From an uncultured Bacteroidota bacterium (GTDB taxonomy: Bacteria; Bacteroidota; Bacteroidia; NS11-12g; UBA9320), in the NCBI GenBank assembly GCA_937124965.1, contig CAKZLB010000039.1, forward strand, positions 1 to 64,000: a stretch of DNA of 64,000 nucleotides, given 5' to 3'. Shown here one piece after another: positions 1 to 9,660 of the stretch (position 1 is its first letter; every line of letters begins with the position of its first letter). The notes below the pieces were generated by a model. It had not been told where the DNA came from. It ran no database searches and saw only the letters and a program-made list of their open reading frames with translations. A program made the translations under genes and the position numbers.

Positions 1-274
1 TAGTATTTTTTAGTAGAAGTCCGAATGAGTAATTCGTTATATCAAAGGAGAAATAAATCATGCGAACTTGTGCTAGATGAGTTCCAAACGATGTGCCAAA
101 ACGCGGCATGCCGCTACCAAAAAACGCTACAACGCAGTAATAGCAGTACTTCTACCATAAAACCACTTTGTGCCAAAAAAGAGCAAACACTTCAGATATG
201 TTTCATAATGGGAATTATTATTCATATTGAGACAGGTATGTAGATGTTGGAATTGCATATTGTCATTTTAAATC

Positions 275-375
275 GTCGGTGAGAACACCGACTTGAGCGG
301 AGATAGTTCGTTGGTGAAAACACCAACTACGGCGGTGTGGGTTTTGACTCGACAAATCGTTGGTGAAAACACCAA
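275..375. repeat. Cluster of three GGTG-(A-rich)-CACC hairpin repeats
   Basis: Three short perfect inverted repeats follow each other: GTCGGTG-agaa-CACCGAC at 275-292, GTTGGTG-aaaa-CACCAAC at 310-327 and TTGGTG-aaaa-CACCAA at 360-375. Each has a 6-7 bp stem and a 4-base loop. The arms differ between copies but pairing is kept, so the structure rather than the sequence is conserved. They lie between unrelated sequence at uneven spacing (35 and 50 bp), so they are REP-like intergenic hairpins and not a CRISPR array. Confidence 0.7.
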
Positions 376-531
376 ATATGCGCGAGATGGTTAAATGAAT
401 TGTTTAAGGATAATATTAGCACAAAGGCTAACTCCTCTGCAGTGATTTTTACGTTTCACTGGTGCCATGAATATTTTAGAGGGACTGAAATGGGGTTGGA
501 TAGTCACAATATACATAAGCACCGCGCCCAA

Positions 532-549
532 GTCGGTGCTTTCACCGAC
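532..549. repeat. Fourth hairpin repeat of the same family
   Basis: GTCGGTG-cttt-CACCGAC forms a perfect 7-bp stem with a 4-base loop. The stem is the same as in the copy at 275-292, with the loop on the opposite strand sense. A further decayed copy (TTGGTaaaaCACCGAC) is seen near 694-708. Confidence 0.65.
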
Positions 550-869
550 GTTTCTGAATCAATAATTCAAACGAGGTGTTTCTCGTTATTGTTGAGTGAG
601 GATTTAGCTCACATCGTTTTGTCGTTTAGGTTATCATAAGAGACTCCGAGACATTTTGTTAAATATTAAAATATGTTGAGTTCAAAAGGACTTTGGTAAA
701 ACACCGACTAGGGCGAAGTAAATTATTATCGGTATTGCTGTCACAATTCATATTCTACCTATTAACCGTCATTGTCTATACTTCAATTGTCTATCAATCA
801 AACCTAAGTCGCTTGAGTCAGTGTTCTTACCAACGATAAATCAACCTTCATCTCTAAAAATAAATCCAC

Positions 870-903
870 AAAAAAAGAGCCGCGCAATTACTGCACGACT
901 CTT
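870..903 (-). terminator. Rho-independent terminator of the giant secreted protein gene
   Basis: Read on the minus strand, a stem of about 12 bp (AAGAGTCGTGCA pairing with TGCGCGGCTCTT, with two G-U pairs) is followed directly by a run of seven T. It lies just downstream of the stop codon at 923 and would end the 8971-923 operon. Confidence 0.75.
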
Positions 904-922
904 GTCTTTATTGAAATTGTGA

Positions 923-3900
923 TTATTCTTGTTTTAACCACCGATGGGTGCTCATATTTCCGTTATGAGAAACTCTGATGAAATACATTCCCGCTGATAA
1001 GTCGGTGGTATTTATTGTGATAGAATTACCACCTAATTTTTGCACAATCGTTTTACCATGAACATCAAGGATTGCAGCTTCAAGCGTTCCAATACCTGAT
1101 ATGACCACTTGATTTTTCCCAGGATTTGGATATAAAACTAATGGTCCAATGATCGAGATTTTATCGACACTAGAGTTGTCAATTTTCGTAATAGCATCGT
1201 AATCAACCGGCACGATTTCTCGCTGCCCATCGTTTAATACTACAACACTATAAAAGCGGTATTCATGATTTGCTTCACCCGTAAATTGAGCAGATGTGTC
1301 GGTTGTGAATGTGATCCAAGGTGTATAGCTTCCATTGTTATCCGAAACGTAAACTTCATAACCTTTAATCCCTGGTCCACTTTCTCCATCGGTACCACTC
1401 CAGCTTACCTTAAATGATTGGCTGCTTATAGCAGGCAGAGGAACAACCTGGCTTTGTGGACTGCCATCCGAAACGATATTACTCCAAGTATTCGTACTGA
1501 TTATTTCATTCTGATCAAATATGATGTCGGCATTATTCAGTAGTTCGTAGCCTGCACCAACGGTAGATTTCAATTTAATTCGGTATCTGACGTATCCTTC
1601 ACCACGACCGGTGCTATCATTCGGCGGTAAAAACCCTCCAAATGGATTGTTCAATTGATTTCCTGTTTCAGGGTCAATCGTTACAAGTTGCCAAAAACTT
1701 GCATTTGTTACCGTATTCAATCCTGCTATTACCTGCAATCCAGCATTGTTATAGTTAGCTCCCAACTGAATACGTGTATCGAGATTGTTTTCACCATTAA
1801 ATGAAATACTTGTATCTCCAAATCCAATTTCCATGATACCAAATTCTTGCAGTCTAAAGGAAGTATCTAATGGGTTATCAATTCCTACCGAGATAGCCGG
1901 AGCAGATGCTGTTTCTAAATTCTCAAAATAGATGGTGTAAATCAACTCATCTTCTTTGTCGATATATTGAACGCTTGTAACACCAGCTGGTCCGATTATT
2001 TCATTTGGATCCCAAGAGGACGTCTTTTTGCCACTGTTTTGTTTGCTTGCGCCTGAAGGAGAGCAGTCATTGGTGTATGAAACATCATCTGAACCGCGAA
2101 CACCAATTTCTCTGAAACACTTTTTCTTTGATTTTGCCTGATCAAAGTCAATACAGTCAAAAACGTTTTTAGTCAAATCTGCAAACGGAATATCTTGTGG
2201 AATAAAAACTTTTTCAGCGACATTTTTTGGATCGTACGTGCCGACGAATTTTTGGAAACCTTCTTTTACATGATCCGTTACACTTTTTTCGCGATCCTTG
2301 AAAATTCCTTTAACTAAATCCTTCCCTTGCGATTTTGCTTGATCTTTTGGGTTGAAACTTTTAAAGTTCTTTTTCCAGTTTGAAACACCTTCTTGGGCAA
2401 TTTTACTTACAGACGTTGTAGCTGGATTCGAACTTTTTGCGACTTTCCAAGTTTCTTGGAAAATCTCGGCATGTACTTTATTCATGTCGATATTGTCGCA
2501 ATCAAATCCACTAGATTTACCGAGTTTGTTCAACTGCTTTCGAGCATATAAATCAATTTCTTGCATTGTTTCACAAGACCATAAATCTTCTTCTCTACCC
2601 GTAATAGTGAATTGAGACAACGACTTTGGATAAAGAATGGTGTTAACATAAATGTGATCAGGTTCCGTGGAATTGACTTTAAACGTAAACGTATTATTCA
2701 TTTTAGCTGCCAACTTTGGAATCCAAAATGCGTAATAACGTATGCTATCAATATCAACATAATTACTATCTAATGCTGGGTTTGGATGGTCAATTCCCAA
2801 ACGCTCAATTAATGCTTCTATTTCTTCTTCTTCGGAGCTTCCAACATACTTGGTTTCGAGATATTCATTCTTGTATTTAGCCCCAGCTATTCCAACTACT
2901 AGCCAATAATCATAGCCGTCATTGTAGCCATAATTACCAAAGTGAACATTTAACGTACTAAAATTAGTAGTCAATTCAATTGGTGTAAAATCTGTCTCAA
3001 TCCAAGCTGAAATGGTTTCATTTGTAGTATCTGAAACGTTAAAATAGTTAGGTAGTGTAGCAAAAGTTCCATCGGTCTCTGCAACTACATCATACATTCC
3101 TGGTCGCGTATTACGAAAATCAAAGACCGTTGCAATCTTTGACGAAGATTCAGGATTGTTCTCAAACGGAACAATTGTATCGCTTCCATTGACCAAATAA
3201 ATTTGTGTTGATTCCTTAAAATCGAAACCTTCAACAACTACAGAAGTGTTTCCGTAAACTGTACCTAAACTTGGAGTGGTTTGATAAATACTATACGTCT
3301 TTGATTCACAAAGAATAGTAAACGGACTTCGATCAATTTTCTTGTTAAAAGGATCCGTAACAAAATCTACAATTGGCGGAGTATAATTTGCAATTACCTG
3401 AATATAGTCTGTAACATTGGAGTCGATAACTGGGACAATGATTTCTTGGTCCGGGCGATTGGGTTTGTCGTATTTGTTGTCGTATCTCAAACTAGTTGGT
3501 ATGTCTTCAACACGATGATACATTTCTGTACGACTCCGATCGTATTCCATGTCCAGTGAAACCAGCATTCCTTGGTCTTTATCGCGTTTTACACGATAGT
3601 ATTTCTTTTGGTTAAAAGCCTGTTCCGAAAAGGTTCCATTGGCCAACACATCCATCGTGATTTCAGTGCTAAAATCAAAACGGTAGTCTTTTGAAGTGGT
3701 CATGATGTTGTCTCGATCATCGGTCTCAAACACAACATTTTGATTGTCTATATGTACACGGAAGGTGTAGTTTCCTGGCGTAATATCATCGCGAACATAT
3801 CCATAAATCTTGCCATGAAAAGTATCTTTCCCTTGATTTAATACCCGATTAAATGGGTCATTTCCTATGCTTATTATCTGCCCAGATTCAGACACCAATG

Positions 3901-6900
3901 AAGCATTCACCTGAAAGTTTCTATCAAGTTTGTCTGATACTGGTTTTGAAGCGACATAGTCTATTGTAATATATGAATCGTCAGCACCGGAATATCCATT
4001 TACGGAAAAAGAGTCGATTACTAAATTGGTCTGTTTGTTACTAAGTGAGGTAGTGAAATTTGTGACGAATACGTTGTTTGATTCTTTAGTCGCTTCATAC
4101 ACAGTGTCTTTTGAGTCTACTTCCACAATAAAATAGTATTCGCCATTTGTGTAGTTGGGATATTGTATTTCTAATTTCACCGGGTTGCTCATCGTTGGAT
4201 CAGCAGGGAAGCTCATTGAAGTGGGTTTGAACGCTCGAAGTAGTACATCATTATCATCTAAAACCTGGTCTTTTGAAATGTATATTTTCGAAACAAATGA
4301 ATGCGGAACATCTCCAGTACCAATATTTCGCAGGTCAATTTCAATACTATCTTTTTGTAACGCATTTACTGAGCAACATTGATCCGTTGATAGATTGGTT
4401 ACAATTAGGTCTGGCGGAATATATGCATCAATAGTAATCGTGAACTCCTGTGAATTGTTTGACAATACATATTCTGTAGGGTTGTTATTAACATTAGATG
4501 TATAAACAATCTTACAATCTCCAGAGAAGTTATACGGTAGTTTTATTTGTTGTGTTTTTGTAAGTACTTGACCATTTGATATTTGCCCAATGTGTTTTAC
4601 CAAATAACTTTTAATAAGCATATTGTTCTCGTCACGTAATTCTATTAGATCCTTCCATCCAGAAGAGCGTGTGCTCGCAGAATTGTTTCGAAGTTCATAT
4701 TCAATATCAAGGACACTCCCCGCAGTTATTGATGCATCCGCAGTTATGGATAATAGTTCCAAATCTGGAACTTTGTTGGCATCCCTTTTTACATAAATTA
4801 CGTTAGAAGCCGCTTGATTGTTTTGTTCAAAACCATATTCAACCAACTGATTTTCATAGTCTGCATCCAATAACCAACTGTACTCTCCTTGTTCAGCTTC
4901 AAGTGGAATGTATACAGAAATTGTGTCCAAATATTCTTGATCCTTTGGCAAACCTTTGGCATGATTGAATCGCTTTGTCGTATATTCTTTTGGGCCAGAC
5001 AACAACAGTTGGTTTTTCCAAAAGGATTGATTTGCATCTTCGGCTCCAACATTTTTTACGCGTGTAATTAATTGCACGGTACTTCCCGCTGAAACAGTAT
5101 CTGAAAAATCAACAAATGACGGAAGTAAATCGGGTTGGGGTGAAAGTGTAATGGATACCGTTTTTGTAAAAATGTTTTGTTCGTCATTTGGTGCTTCACA
5201 AATCACATCTGTTACATCGGATACAATGGTAATGTATTGTTGTCCGCTTAAATCGTATGGAAGGTTCAGAGTTACTTTTTTAGTATATGTTTTGCCTTTT
5301 AATACGGTGTCATTTATAACGGATGTGCCGAGTAAAACTACTTCATCTTTTTGATACGTTGAGGTAGAATGAATATAGTATTGATCCACATGTCTTCCAA
5401 TTTTATCCGAAAAGCCATCATTCAATACGGTGTACTCGAGTTCCATTTCTTTCCCGCTTGATAAATTCGCAGATGGATTCACGTTTGTTATTGATAAATC
5501 GGGGTTTGGTAATAGCACAATGTCAATACTATCAAGCATTACAACGTTGTTTCTAAAGCTTAGCTCAAATGTTGATTCGTTGAAATTTACAAATGCATAC
5601 ACATAATATTTTCCGTACTCACAAATATCAAATTGAATACTATCCGAAACGAAATACGCACTGTCAGGTGCCAGTTCCTGTTTGTTGGGTCTGTTGTAAA
5701 ATGTCTTAAATTCAAGGTCGTCAAGGCCAGTAAAAAATGGTGATTTACTGATAAAGATTCGATCAGTCCACATTGAAGGGTATTGTGCCAAGAAGTTGTC
5801 ACTGTAAATTACAGGTCTATAAGTGGTTAAATTTCCTTTGTTTAAAACCTTATAATTAAACGGAATTTTTTGCCCTGAAAATGCAGTTGATTGAATGTTT
5901 AGTTCAGTAGGAATTAAATCAGGTAGGGGAGACTGCTTAACGTTTAGAGCTTTACTGTTCCGACCGTTTAATTGATACGTTGTGTCTTGCTCGAAAATAT
6001 CACCATCTGGGTTGGTTTGTACTCTGTAATAAAGGTTTCCGGAGTATAAGAGTGGAATAGAAACACGAACTGAATTCGAGTAAGTTTCACCAGGCTTTAA
6101 GCCAGCAGGGGCATATATTCTGAATCGAACCAAACTATCTGAGGTTAGTGCTGCTGAGGAGTTTAGATCCGTTGTGTCATCTGCTAATAGTACAAAGTCC
6201 TTCCATTTTCCACTTGTCTGAGCTGTCCCTTTATTGGTAACATACCAAGTTAGTCTAAATTCTTTGCCACTAAAAATACTGGGAGGTACTACAACGCTAT
6301 CAACCACTAAGTCTGGAAAATCTGCCACTGGCATTGTGTATGACTTTGACACAATAACATTGTCGTCTAATTTAAATTCGAAATCTAAGTCCTCGGAATT
6401 TATATCAACTAAAATGTGGTAATCTCCAGCTGCTATTCGTGGGACATTTATAGAAAATTTCTTATTGTAACTTTCTCCTGCTTTTAGTGAAAAAGCGTTT
6501 TTTAGTTCTTTGACTAAAACATCGTCGCTACTCAGAATAGTGTCTTTACTGAGGTAAGCCTTGTCGAACCACGTTCCATTTTTCCAATCTAACCCCCCAA
6601 TATTCTTAACGGTATAACTCGCTTCAACGGCTCGTCCTGGATAAAATGATCCAATTAAGGTGTCGCTCATGAAACCTGCGAGATTAATGACTTGCTGCAT
6701 TTCGTCTGCCCCTATATCTGGATTGTCTTTATCTCTTACGTTTCCATCTATGTCTTTCGTGATTGAGCTAATTGGCTGTGCTTTTCCTTGTAAACTCGCA
6801 TTTGAGATATGTAAATCACCATCACCCAAATAAAACGGGTCCATTGAAACACCGTTTTTTTCAAATCGAGAAATACGTTTTTTAAAATCTGCAAGGGTCG

Positions 6901-8032
6901 TTTGCGTTACATATCCAAGCATCGGGTTTATCTCGGTGTATATAAAACCATCAACATTGTAATAGTTGTTGTAGTCAAAAGTTACCTCTGGACTGAATGA
7001 CGTGTCAAAGTTTAGAATACACGTTCCATTTTTACCGTTGGTTTTAAAGTTATTGTTTCTGATGGTTAGGCTGTCTGCGTTGTTAAGCACAATAGCCGCT
7101 TCATAGTTGTTGTCGTTTAAAACATTAAAATTGTTAAAGGAAATATTTGCCCTATTACCGTCAATCACTAACGTGCTGGTCTTGTCACCAATAAAGAAGT
7201 TGTTATAAATCTCAACGGGTGTCTTACGTATATCGCTTTGGCTAATGCTTAAACATTGAACTCTAGAAACTACGGTGTTTCTTCTAATAATTTCAACATC
7301 ACCGACAAAAATGCCCATAGTTGCATAGTTGTAAAAATTGTCTTCAATAAGTATTTCCGACCCGCGAAAAAGTGGATTCGGTTGAGAGGTGTAATTCCAC
7401 TCTAGCGTATTGTTTCGCACAGTTAAATTATTGAACTTTATTAGTCCGTAACCATCCGATATTGCAATAAGATCCTCAACGTGGCAATTGGAAACAGTAA
7501 TATAATCTGCATTCGTAGCAGTACCGGTTAGGTCTAACAAAGGCGTGATTGCAAAATTGTTTTTACTGCTTTTGTAGTTCGCAACAAAGTGGCACTTGTC
7601 AAAGTGAATATTGGAAACATTTGGACCAATTCCAACGGTTGTTCCTTCCTGTAAAGGCCCTCGATAACTAATGTTTTGTACGAATACGTGACTAACATTA
7701 TTAAAATCAAAAACACCACGCGCTTGAAAAATGGATGTAGTGTCGTTGGTAATCCAAACGTCCGAACTATCTCCCGAGAAAGACTCAACCGTGATAGTAT
7801 TCGTCGAACTAGTGCCTTTTATATCTTTTAATTGACACCATTCCTCGTACCAGCCAGCTTTTATTTTGAAGACGTGTGGCTGTGAAATAGTAGTGCCATT
7901 TATAGAATTAAAAGCAGCACGAATTGTTGTATAATCACCACTGCCTTTTGAATCGATAGTGATGGTTTTTGTTTGTGCGATAGCAGTAAATGCAGCGCTT
8001 AAAACAACGAGTATAAGTATATATTTTTTCAA
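923..8032 (-). CDS. Giant secreted beta-helix/CARDB protein with T9SS sorting domain
   Basis: A 2369-residue protein with an N-terminal signal peptide (ending near residue 20 at AIAQ). Residues about 25-440 look like a right-handed parallel beta-helix, with many N-rich repeats of the NNN/IRNN type. About eight tandem CARDB-like beta-sandwich modules follow (about 445-1510; recurring phrases such as LVVDSV, VKNIG and EFRLTWYVTNKG). An IPT/TIG-like module (about 1585-1660), a WDPNE-containing domain (about 2000-2180) and a fibronectin-like segment (about 2197-2264) come next. The last 75 residues form a T9SS type A sorting domain (LYPNPGKNQVVI, ending in a basic tail). It is probably exported and attached at the cell surface. 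Adhesion or polymer binding is inferred from architecture; no catalytic site was recognised. It lies 18 bp after a DUF4412 gene and is probably cotranscribed with it. Confidence 0.85.
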   Translation of the reverse strand: MKKYILILVVLSAAFTAIAQTKTITIDSKGSGDYTTIRAAFNSINGTTISQPHVFKIKAGWYEEWCQLKDIKGTSSTNTITVESFSGDSSDVWITNDTTSIFQARGVFDFNNVSHVFVQNISYRGPLQEGTTVGIGPNVSNIHFDKCHFVANYKSSKNNFAITPLLDLTGTATNADYITVSNCHVEDLIAISDGYGLIKFNNLTVRNNTLEWNYTSQPNPLFRGSEILIEDNFYNYATMGIFVGDVEIIRRNTVVSRVQCLSISQSDIRKTPVEIYNNFFIGDKTSTLVIDGNRANISFNNFNVLNDNNYEAAIVLNNADSLTIRNNNFKTNGKNGTCILNFDTSFSPEVTFDYNNYYNVDGFIYTEINPMLGYVTQTTLADFKKRISRFEKNGVSMDPFYLGDGDLHISNASLQGKAQPISSITKDIDGNVRDKDNPDIGADEMQQVINLAGFMSDTLIGSFYPGRAVEASYTVKNIGGLDWKNGTWFDKAYLSKDTILSSDDVLVKELKNAFSLKAGESYNKKFSINVPRIAAGDYHILVDINSEDLDFEFKLDDNVIVSKSYTMPVADFPDLVVDSVVVPPSIFSGKEFRLTWYVTNKGTAQTSGKWKDFVLLADDTTDLNSSAALTSDSLVRFRIYAPAGLKPGETYSNSVRVSIPLLYSGNLYYRVQTNPDGDIFEQDTTYQLNGRNSKALNVKQSPLPDLIPTELNIQSTAFSGQKIPFNYKVLNKGNLTTYRPVIYSDNFLAQYPSMWTDRIFISKSPFFTGLDDLEFKTFYNRPNKQELAPDSAYFVSDSIQFDICEYGKYYVYAFVNFNESTFELSFRNNVVMLDSIDIVLLPNPDLSITNVNPSANLSSGKEMELEYTVLNDGFSDKIGRHVDQYYIHSTSTYQKDEVVLLGTSVINDTVLKGKTYTKKVTLNLPYDLSGQQYITIVSDVTDVICEAPNDEQNIFTKTVSITLSPQPDLLPSFVDFSDTVSAGSTVQLITRVKNVGAEDANQSFWKNQLLLSGPKEYTTKRFNHAKGLPKDQEYLDTISVYIPLEAEQGEYSWLLDADYENQLVEYGFEQNNQAASNVIYVKRDANKVPDLELLSITADASITAGSVLDIEYELRNNSASTRSSGWKDLIELRDENNMLIKSYLVKHIGQISNGQVLTKTQQIKLPYNFSGDCKIVYTSNVNNNPTEYVLSNNSQEFTITIDAYIPPDLIVTNLSTDQCCSVNALQKDSIEIDLRNIGTGDVPHSFVSKIYISKDQVLDDNDVLLRAFKPTSMSFPADPTMSNPVKLEIQYPNYTNGEYYFIVEVDSKDTVYEATKESNNVFVTNFTTSLSNKQTNLVIDSFSVNGYSGADDSYITIDYVASKPVSDKLDRNFQVNASLVSESGQIISIGNDPFNRVLNQGKDTFHGKIYGYVRDDITPGNYTFRVHIDNQNVVFETDDRDNIMTTSKDYRFDFSTEITMDVLANGTFSEQAFNQKKYYRVKRDKDQGMLVSLDMEYDRSRTEMYHRVEDIPTSLRYDNKYDKPNRPDQEIIVPVIDSNVTDYIQVIANYTPPIVDFVTDPFNKKIDRSPFTILCESKTYSIYQTTPSLGTVYGNTSVVVEGFDFKESTQIYLVNGSDTIVPFENNPESSSKIATVFDFRNTRPGMYDVVAETDGTFATLPNYFNVSDTTNETISAWIETDFTPIELTTNFSTLNVHFGNYGYNDGYDYWLVVGIAGAKYKNEYLETKYVGSSEEEEIEALIERLGIDHPNPALDSNYVDIDSIRYYAFWIPKLAAKMNNTFTFKVNSTEPDHIYVNTILYPKSLSQFTITGREEDLWSCETMQEIDLYARKQLNKLGKSSGFDCDNIDMNKVHAEIFQETWKVAKSSNPATTSVSKIAQEGVSNWKKNFKSFNPKDQAKSQGKDLVKGIFKDREKSVTDHVKEGFQKFVGTYDPKNVAEKVFIPQDIPFADLTKNVFDCIDFDQAKSKKKCFREIGVRGSDDVSYTNDCSPSGASKQNSGKKTSSWDPNEIIGPAGVTSVQYIDKEDELIYTIYFENLETASAPAISVGIDNPLDTSFRLQEFGIMEIGFGDTSISFNGENNLDTRIQLGANYNNAGLQVIAGLNTVTNASFWQLVTIDPETGNQLNNPFGGFLPPNDSTGRGEGYVRYRIKLKSTVGAGYELLNNADIIFDQNEIISTNTWSNIVSDGSPQSQVVPLPAISSQSFKVSWSGTDGESGPGIKGYEVYVSDNNGSYTPWITFTTDTSAQFTGEANHEYRFYSVVVLNDGQREIVPVDYDAITKIDNSSVDKISIIGPLVLYPNPGKNQVVISGIGTLEAAILDVHGKTIVQKLGGNSITINTTDLSAGMYFIRVSHNGNMSTHRWLKQE

Positions 8033-8050
8033 AATGATGCGTTTAGAGGG

Positions 8051-8971
8051 TTAGAAAAATGAATAACCAGCAGTTGAAATTTTCTTGGTTTGATTCTCGT
8101 TAAGCTCAAGAATTTTCATCGTTGACGTTTCTCCTGTTTTTGGATCTTTGGTAATCATTTCCATGACTAAACCAAAAGGAGAATTAAGTCCTGAGCTCAT
8201 ACCTAAACTAGGATTATTGGCCATAGACTTCATGATTTCCGACATTGATGCTCCGTCGTTTGCAACCCAAGCTGTTTGGTCAACTCCTTCTGCAGTTGAA
8301 ATGTGCTCGTAACACGTTTTGCCCAAAATCATTTTTGTTCTACCAGTTTTTTTCCAACCTTCCATATTCTCTTCTGCCTCGTCTGCTTGTTCTGCGGATT
8401 GGCTGTAGTTGACAACATAGTTTTTATTACAAAACCCAGATTTTATTCCATTCGCATTAATAAGCATAACCATGCTACTATCTTCTTCATTCATTAAGAT
8501 TGTCGAGCCTTCAGATTCAGGAGATTCACTATTTTCTTCGATATAATAGCCTAGCTGAGCCATGGTTTCACCAGTGTATATCCGAATTTTCATGATTTCC
8601 ACTTTTTTCCCTTTTTTATCCGAATTAACCACTTCCATGAGATAATTGTGATTGAATGAATATGATTGCTGGACGTCGCAAGAAGACGAGCCTAAGGCTT
8701 TTTTTAAAAGTTTGTTTTGTAATTTCTGATACCCTGAGCCACTGGATTCATTGGTGTTTGATGAGTCATCGTCTACTGCGTATTCATTCGTGTCATCGTT
8801 GTTTTTTTCTAAAACCTTGTCTAGCGCCTCATCCATTTTTTGGTCGACTTTACGCTCAATCCGGTCAGTCGTTTTAGCCTTTGCTTTTTCCTCTAATTTC
8901 CTTAAAAATCCCTGTGCATTAGCGTTATACGAAGCAAACGTAATGACCAAGAGCAACAATAAATTCTTCAT
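8051..8971 (-). CDS. DUF4412 family periplasmic protein
   Basis: A 306-residue protein with a signal peptide (cleavage near NANAQ, residue 20), then a basic/acidic helical stretch (about 25-80: LRKLEEKAKAKTTDRIERK) and a low-complexity acidic linker. A beta-rich C-terminal half follows, with the GKTCYEH motif and the M-rich segment typical of DUF4412. Members are small exported proteins of Bacteroidota; their function is unknown. It is the first gene of a two-gene minus-strand operon with the giant secreted protein (18 bp gap), which may mean a role in envelope or surface assembly, but this is only inferred from position. Confidence 0.75.
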   Translation of the reverse strand: MKNLLLLLVITFASYNANAQGFLRKLEEKAKAKTTDRIERKVDQKMDEALDKVLEKNNDDTNEYAVDDDSSNTNESSGSGYQKLQNKLLKKALGSSSCDVQQSYSFNHNYLMEVVNSDKKGKKVEIMKIRIYTGETMAQLGYYIEENSESPESEGSTILMNEEDSSMVMLINANGIKSGFCNKNYVVNYSQSAEQADEAEENMEGWKKTGRTKMILGKTCYEHISTAEGVDQTAWVANDGASMSEIMKSMANNPSLGMSSGLNSPFGLVMEMITKDPKTGETSTMKILELNENQTKKISTAGYSFF

Positions 8972-9077
8972 AATACTATCTATGTTTTTGTCTTTATGTA
9001 ATTCGAATGGAAAAGGTGACTGACAAGTATCTGAAAACCAAAAATTATCTGATCAAAGGAATTCCAATAAAATAAAA

Positions 9078-9085
9078 TACTTTTG
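9078..9085 (+). promoter_or_regulatory. TAnnTTTG -7 element (TACTTTTG) of the sigma factor gene
   Basis: TACTTTTG matches the Bacteroidota -7 consensus TAnnTTTG exactly and lies 23 bp before the ATG at 9109, leaving a leader of about 17-20 bases. No clear -33 TTTG was found at the expected distance. Confidence 0.55.
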
Positions 9086-9108
9086 GTGTGGTTACATTCT
9101 AGTCATCC

Positions 9109-9660
9109 ATGACATTAAAGGAAAAACAGTCAATAGAAAAATTTCGAAATGAGGATAAAGCCTTCATTAAGGAGATTTATCTATCGGCAAAGCCAAAGTT
9201 TATGGGTTTTATGATTCGCGAGTACCAATTAGATAACGACATATGTTTAGATGTCTATCAAGACAGTTTTTGCCTGTTACATAAAAAGATTATGAACGGT
9301 TCCATTACGGAAATGACATCAAGTTTTGAAACACTACTTATTGGTTTTGGAAGAAATCTTGTTAGAAACGCTCAACGAAAAAAGTCGGAACTCTACTCAA
9401 TCGATTTGCCAGAAACAGCGGATGTCGAGACTCCTTTTACGCTTCTTGCAGCAAAGACCCAAAAGTTTGCTGTACGAAACATCTTAAACCTTGTTGGCCA
9501 TGATTGTCAGAAGGTATTGAAGTCCTTCTACTACCTTGAAAAGTCAATGGCCGAGATTGCCGACGAGCTATCCTACGCCAATGCAAATGTTGCGAAAAAG
9601 AAGAAGTATGAGTGTTTAAAAAAGTTAAGAAGTAAGGTCAATCAATCAACATGGAATTAA
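9109..9660 (+). CDS. RNA polymerase sigma-70 family (ECF-type) factor
   Basis: A 183-residue protein with the two-domain layout of an ECF sigma factor. The sigma2-like region is at about 15-90 (DICLDVYQDSFCLLHKK resembles the region 2.2-2.4 DLVQETFL motif). The sigma4-like helix-turn-helix is at about 120-180 (YYLEKSMAEIADELSYAN, then VAKKKKYECLKKLRS). It would direct core RNA polymerase to a small regulon. The downstream membrane gene overlaps it by 10 bp, the usual arrangement for a sigma/anti-sigma pair. A TACTTTTG promoter element stands just upstream. Confidence 0.85.
   Translation: MTLKEKQSIEKFRNEDKAFIKEIYLSAKPKFMGFMIREYQLDNDICLDVYQDSFCLLHKKIMNGSITEMTSSFETLLIGFGRNLVRNAQRKKSELYSIDLPETADVETPFTLLAAKTQKFAVRNILNLVGHDCQKVLKSFYYLEKSMAEIADELSYANANVAKKKKYECLKKLRSKVNQSTWN

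Larger units (their letters stand above)
1..922. other. Gene-free region with hairpin repeats
   Basis: No convincing gene is visible. The two ORFs of 72 and 79 codons (25-243 and 400-639) have no signal peptide, no recognisable domain and unlikely composition, and the second one runs through a hairpin repeat. The region holds several short GGTG/CACC hairpins (about 275-375 and 532-549, with a decayed copy near 694-710) and, at its right edge, the terminator of the large minus-strand gene. Confidence 0.6.

Noticed and set aside
275-375. CRISPR array
   Set aside because: Only three to four short palindromes with unequal spacing and no identical 25-40 bp direct repeat; no cas genes in the window.
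25-639. ORFs of 72 and 79 codons near the left edge
   Set aside because: No homology-like pattern or start context, and the second is built on hairpin-repeat sequence.
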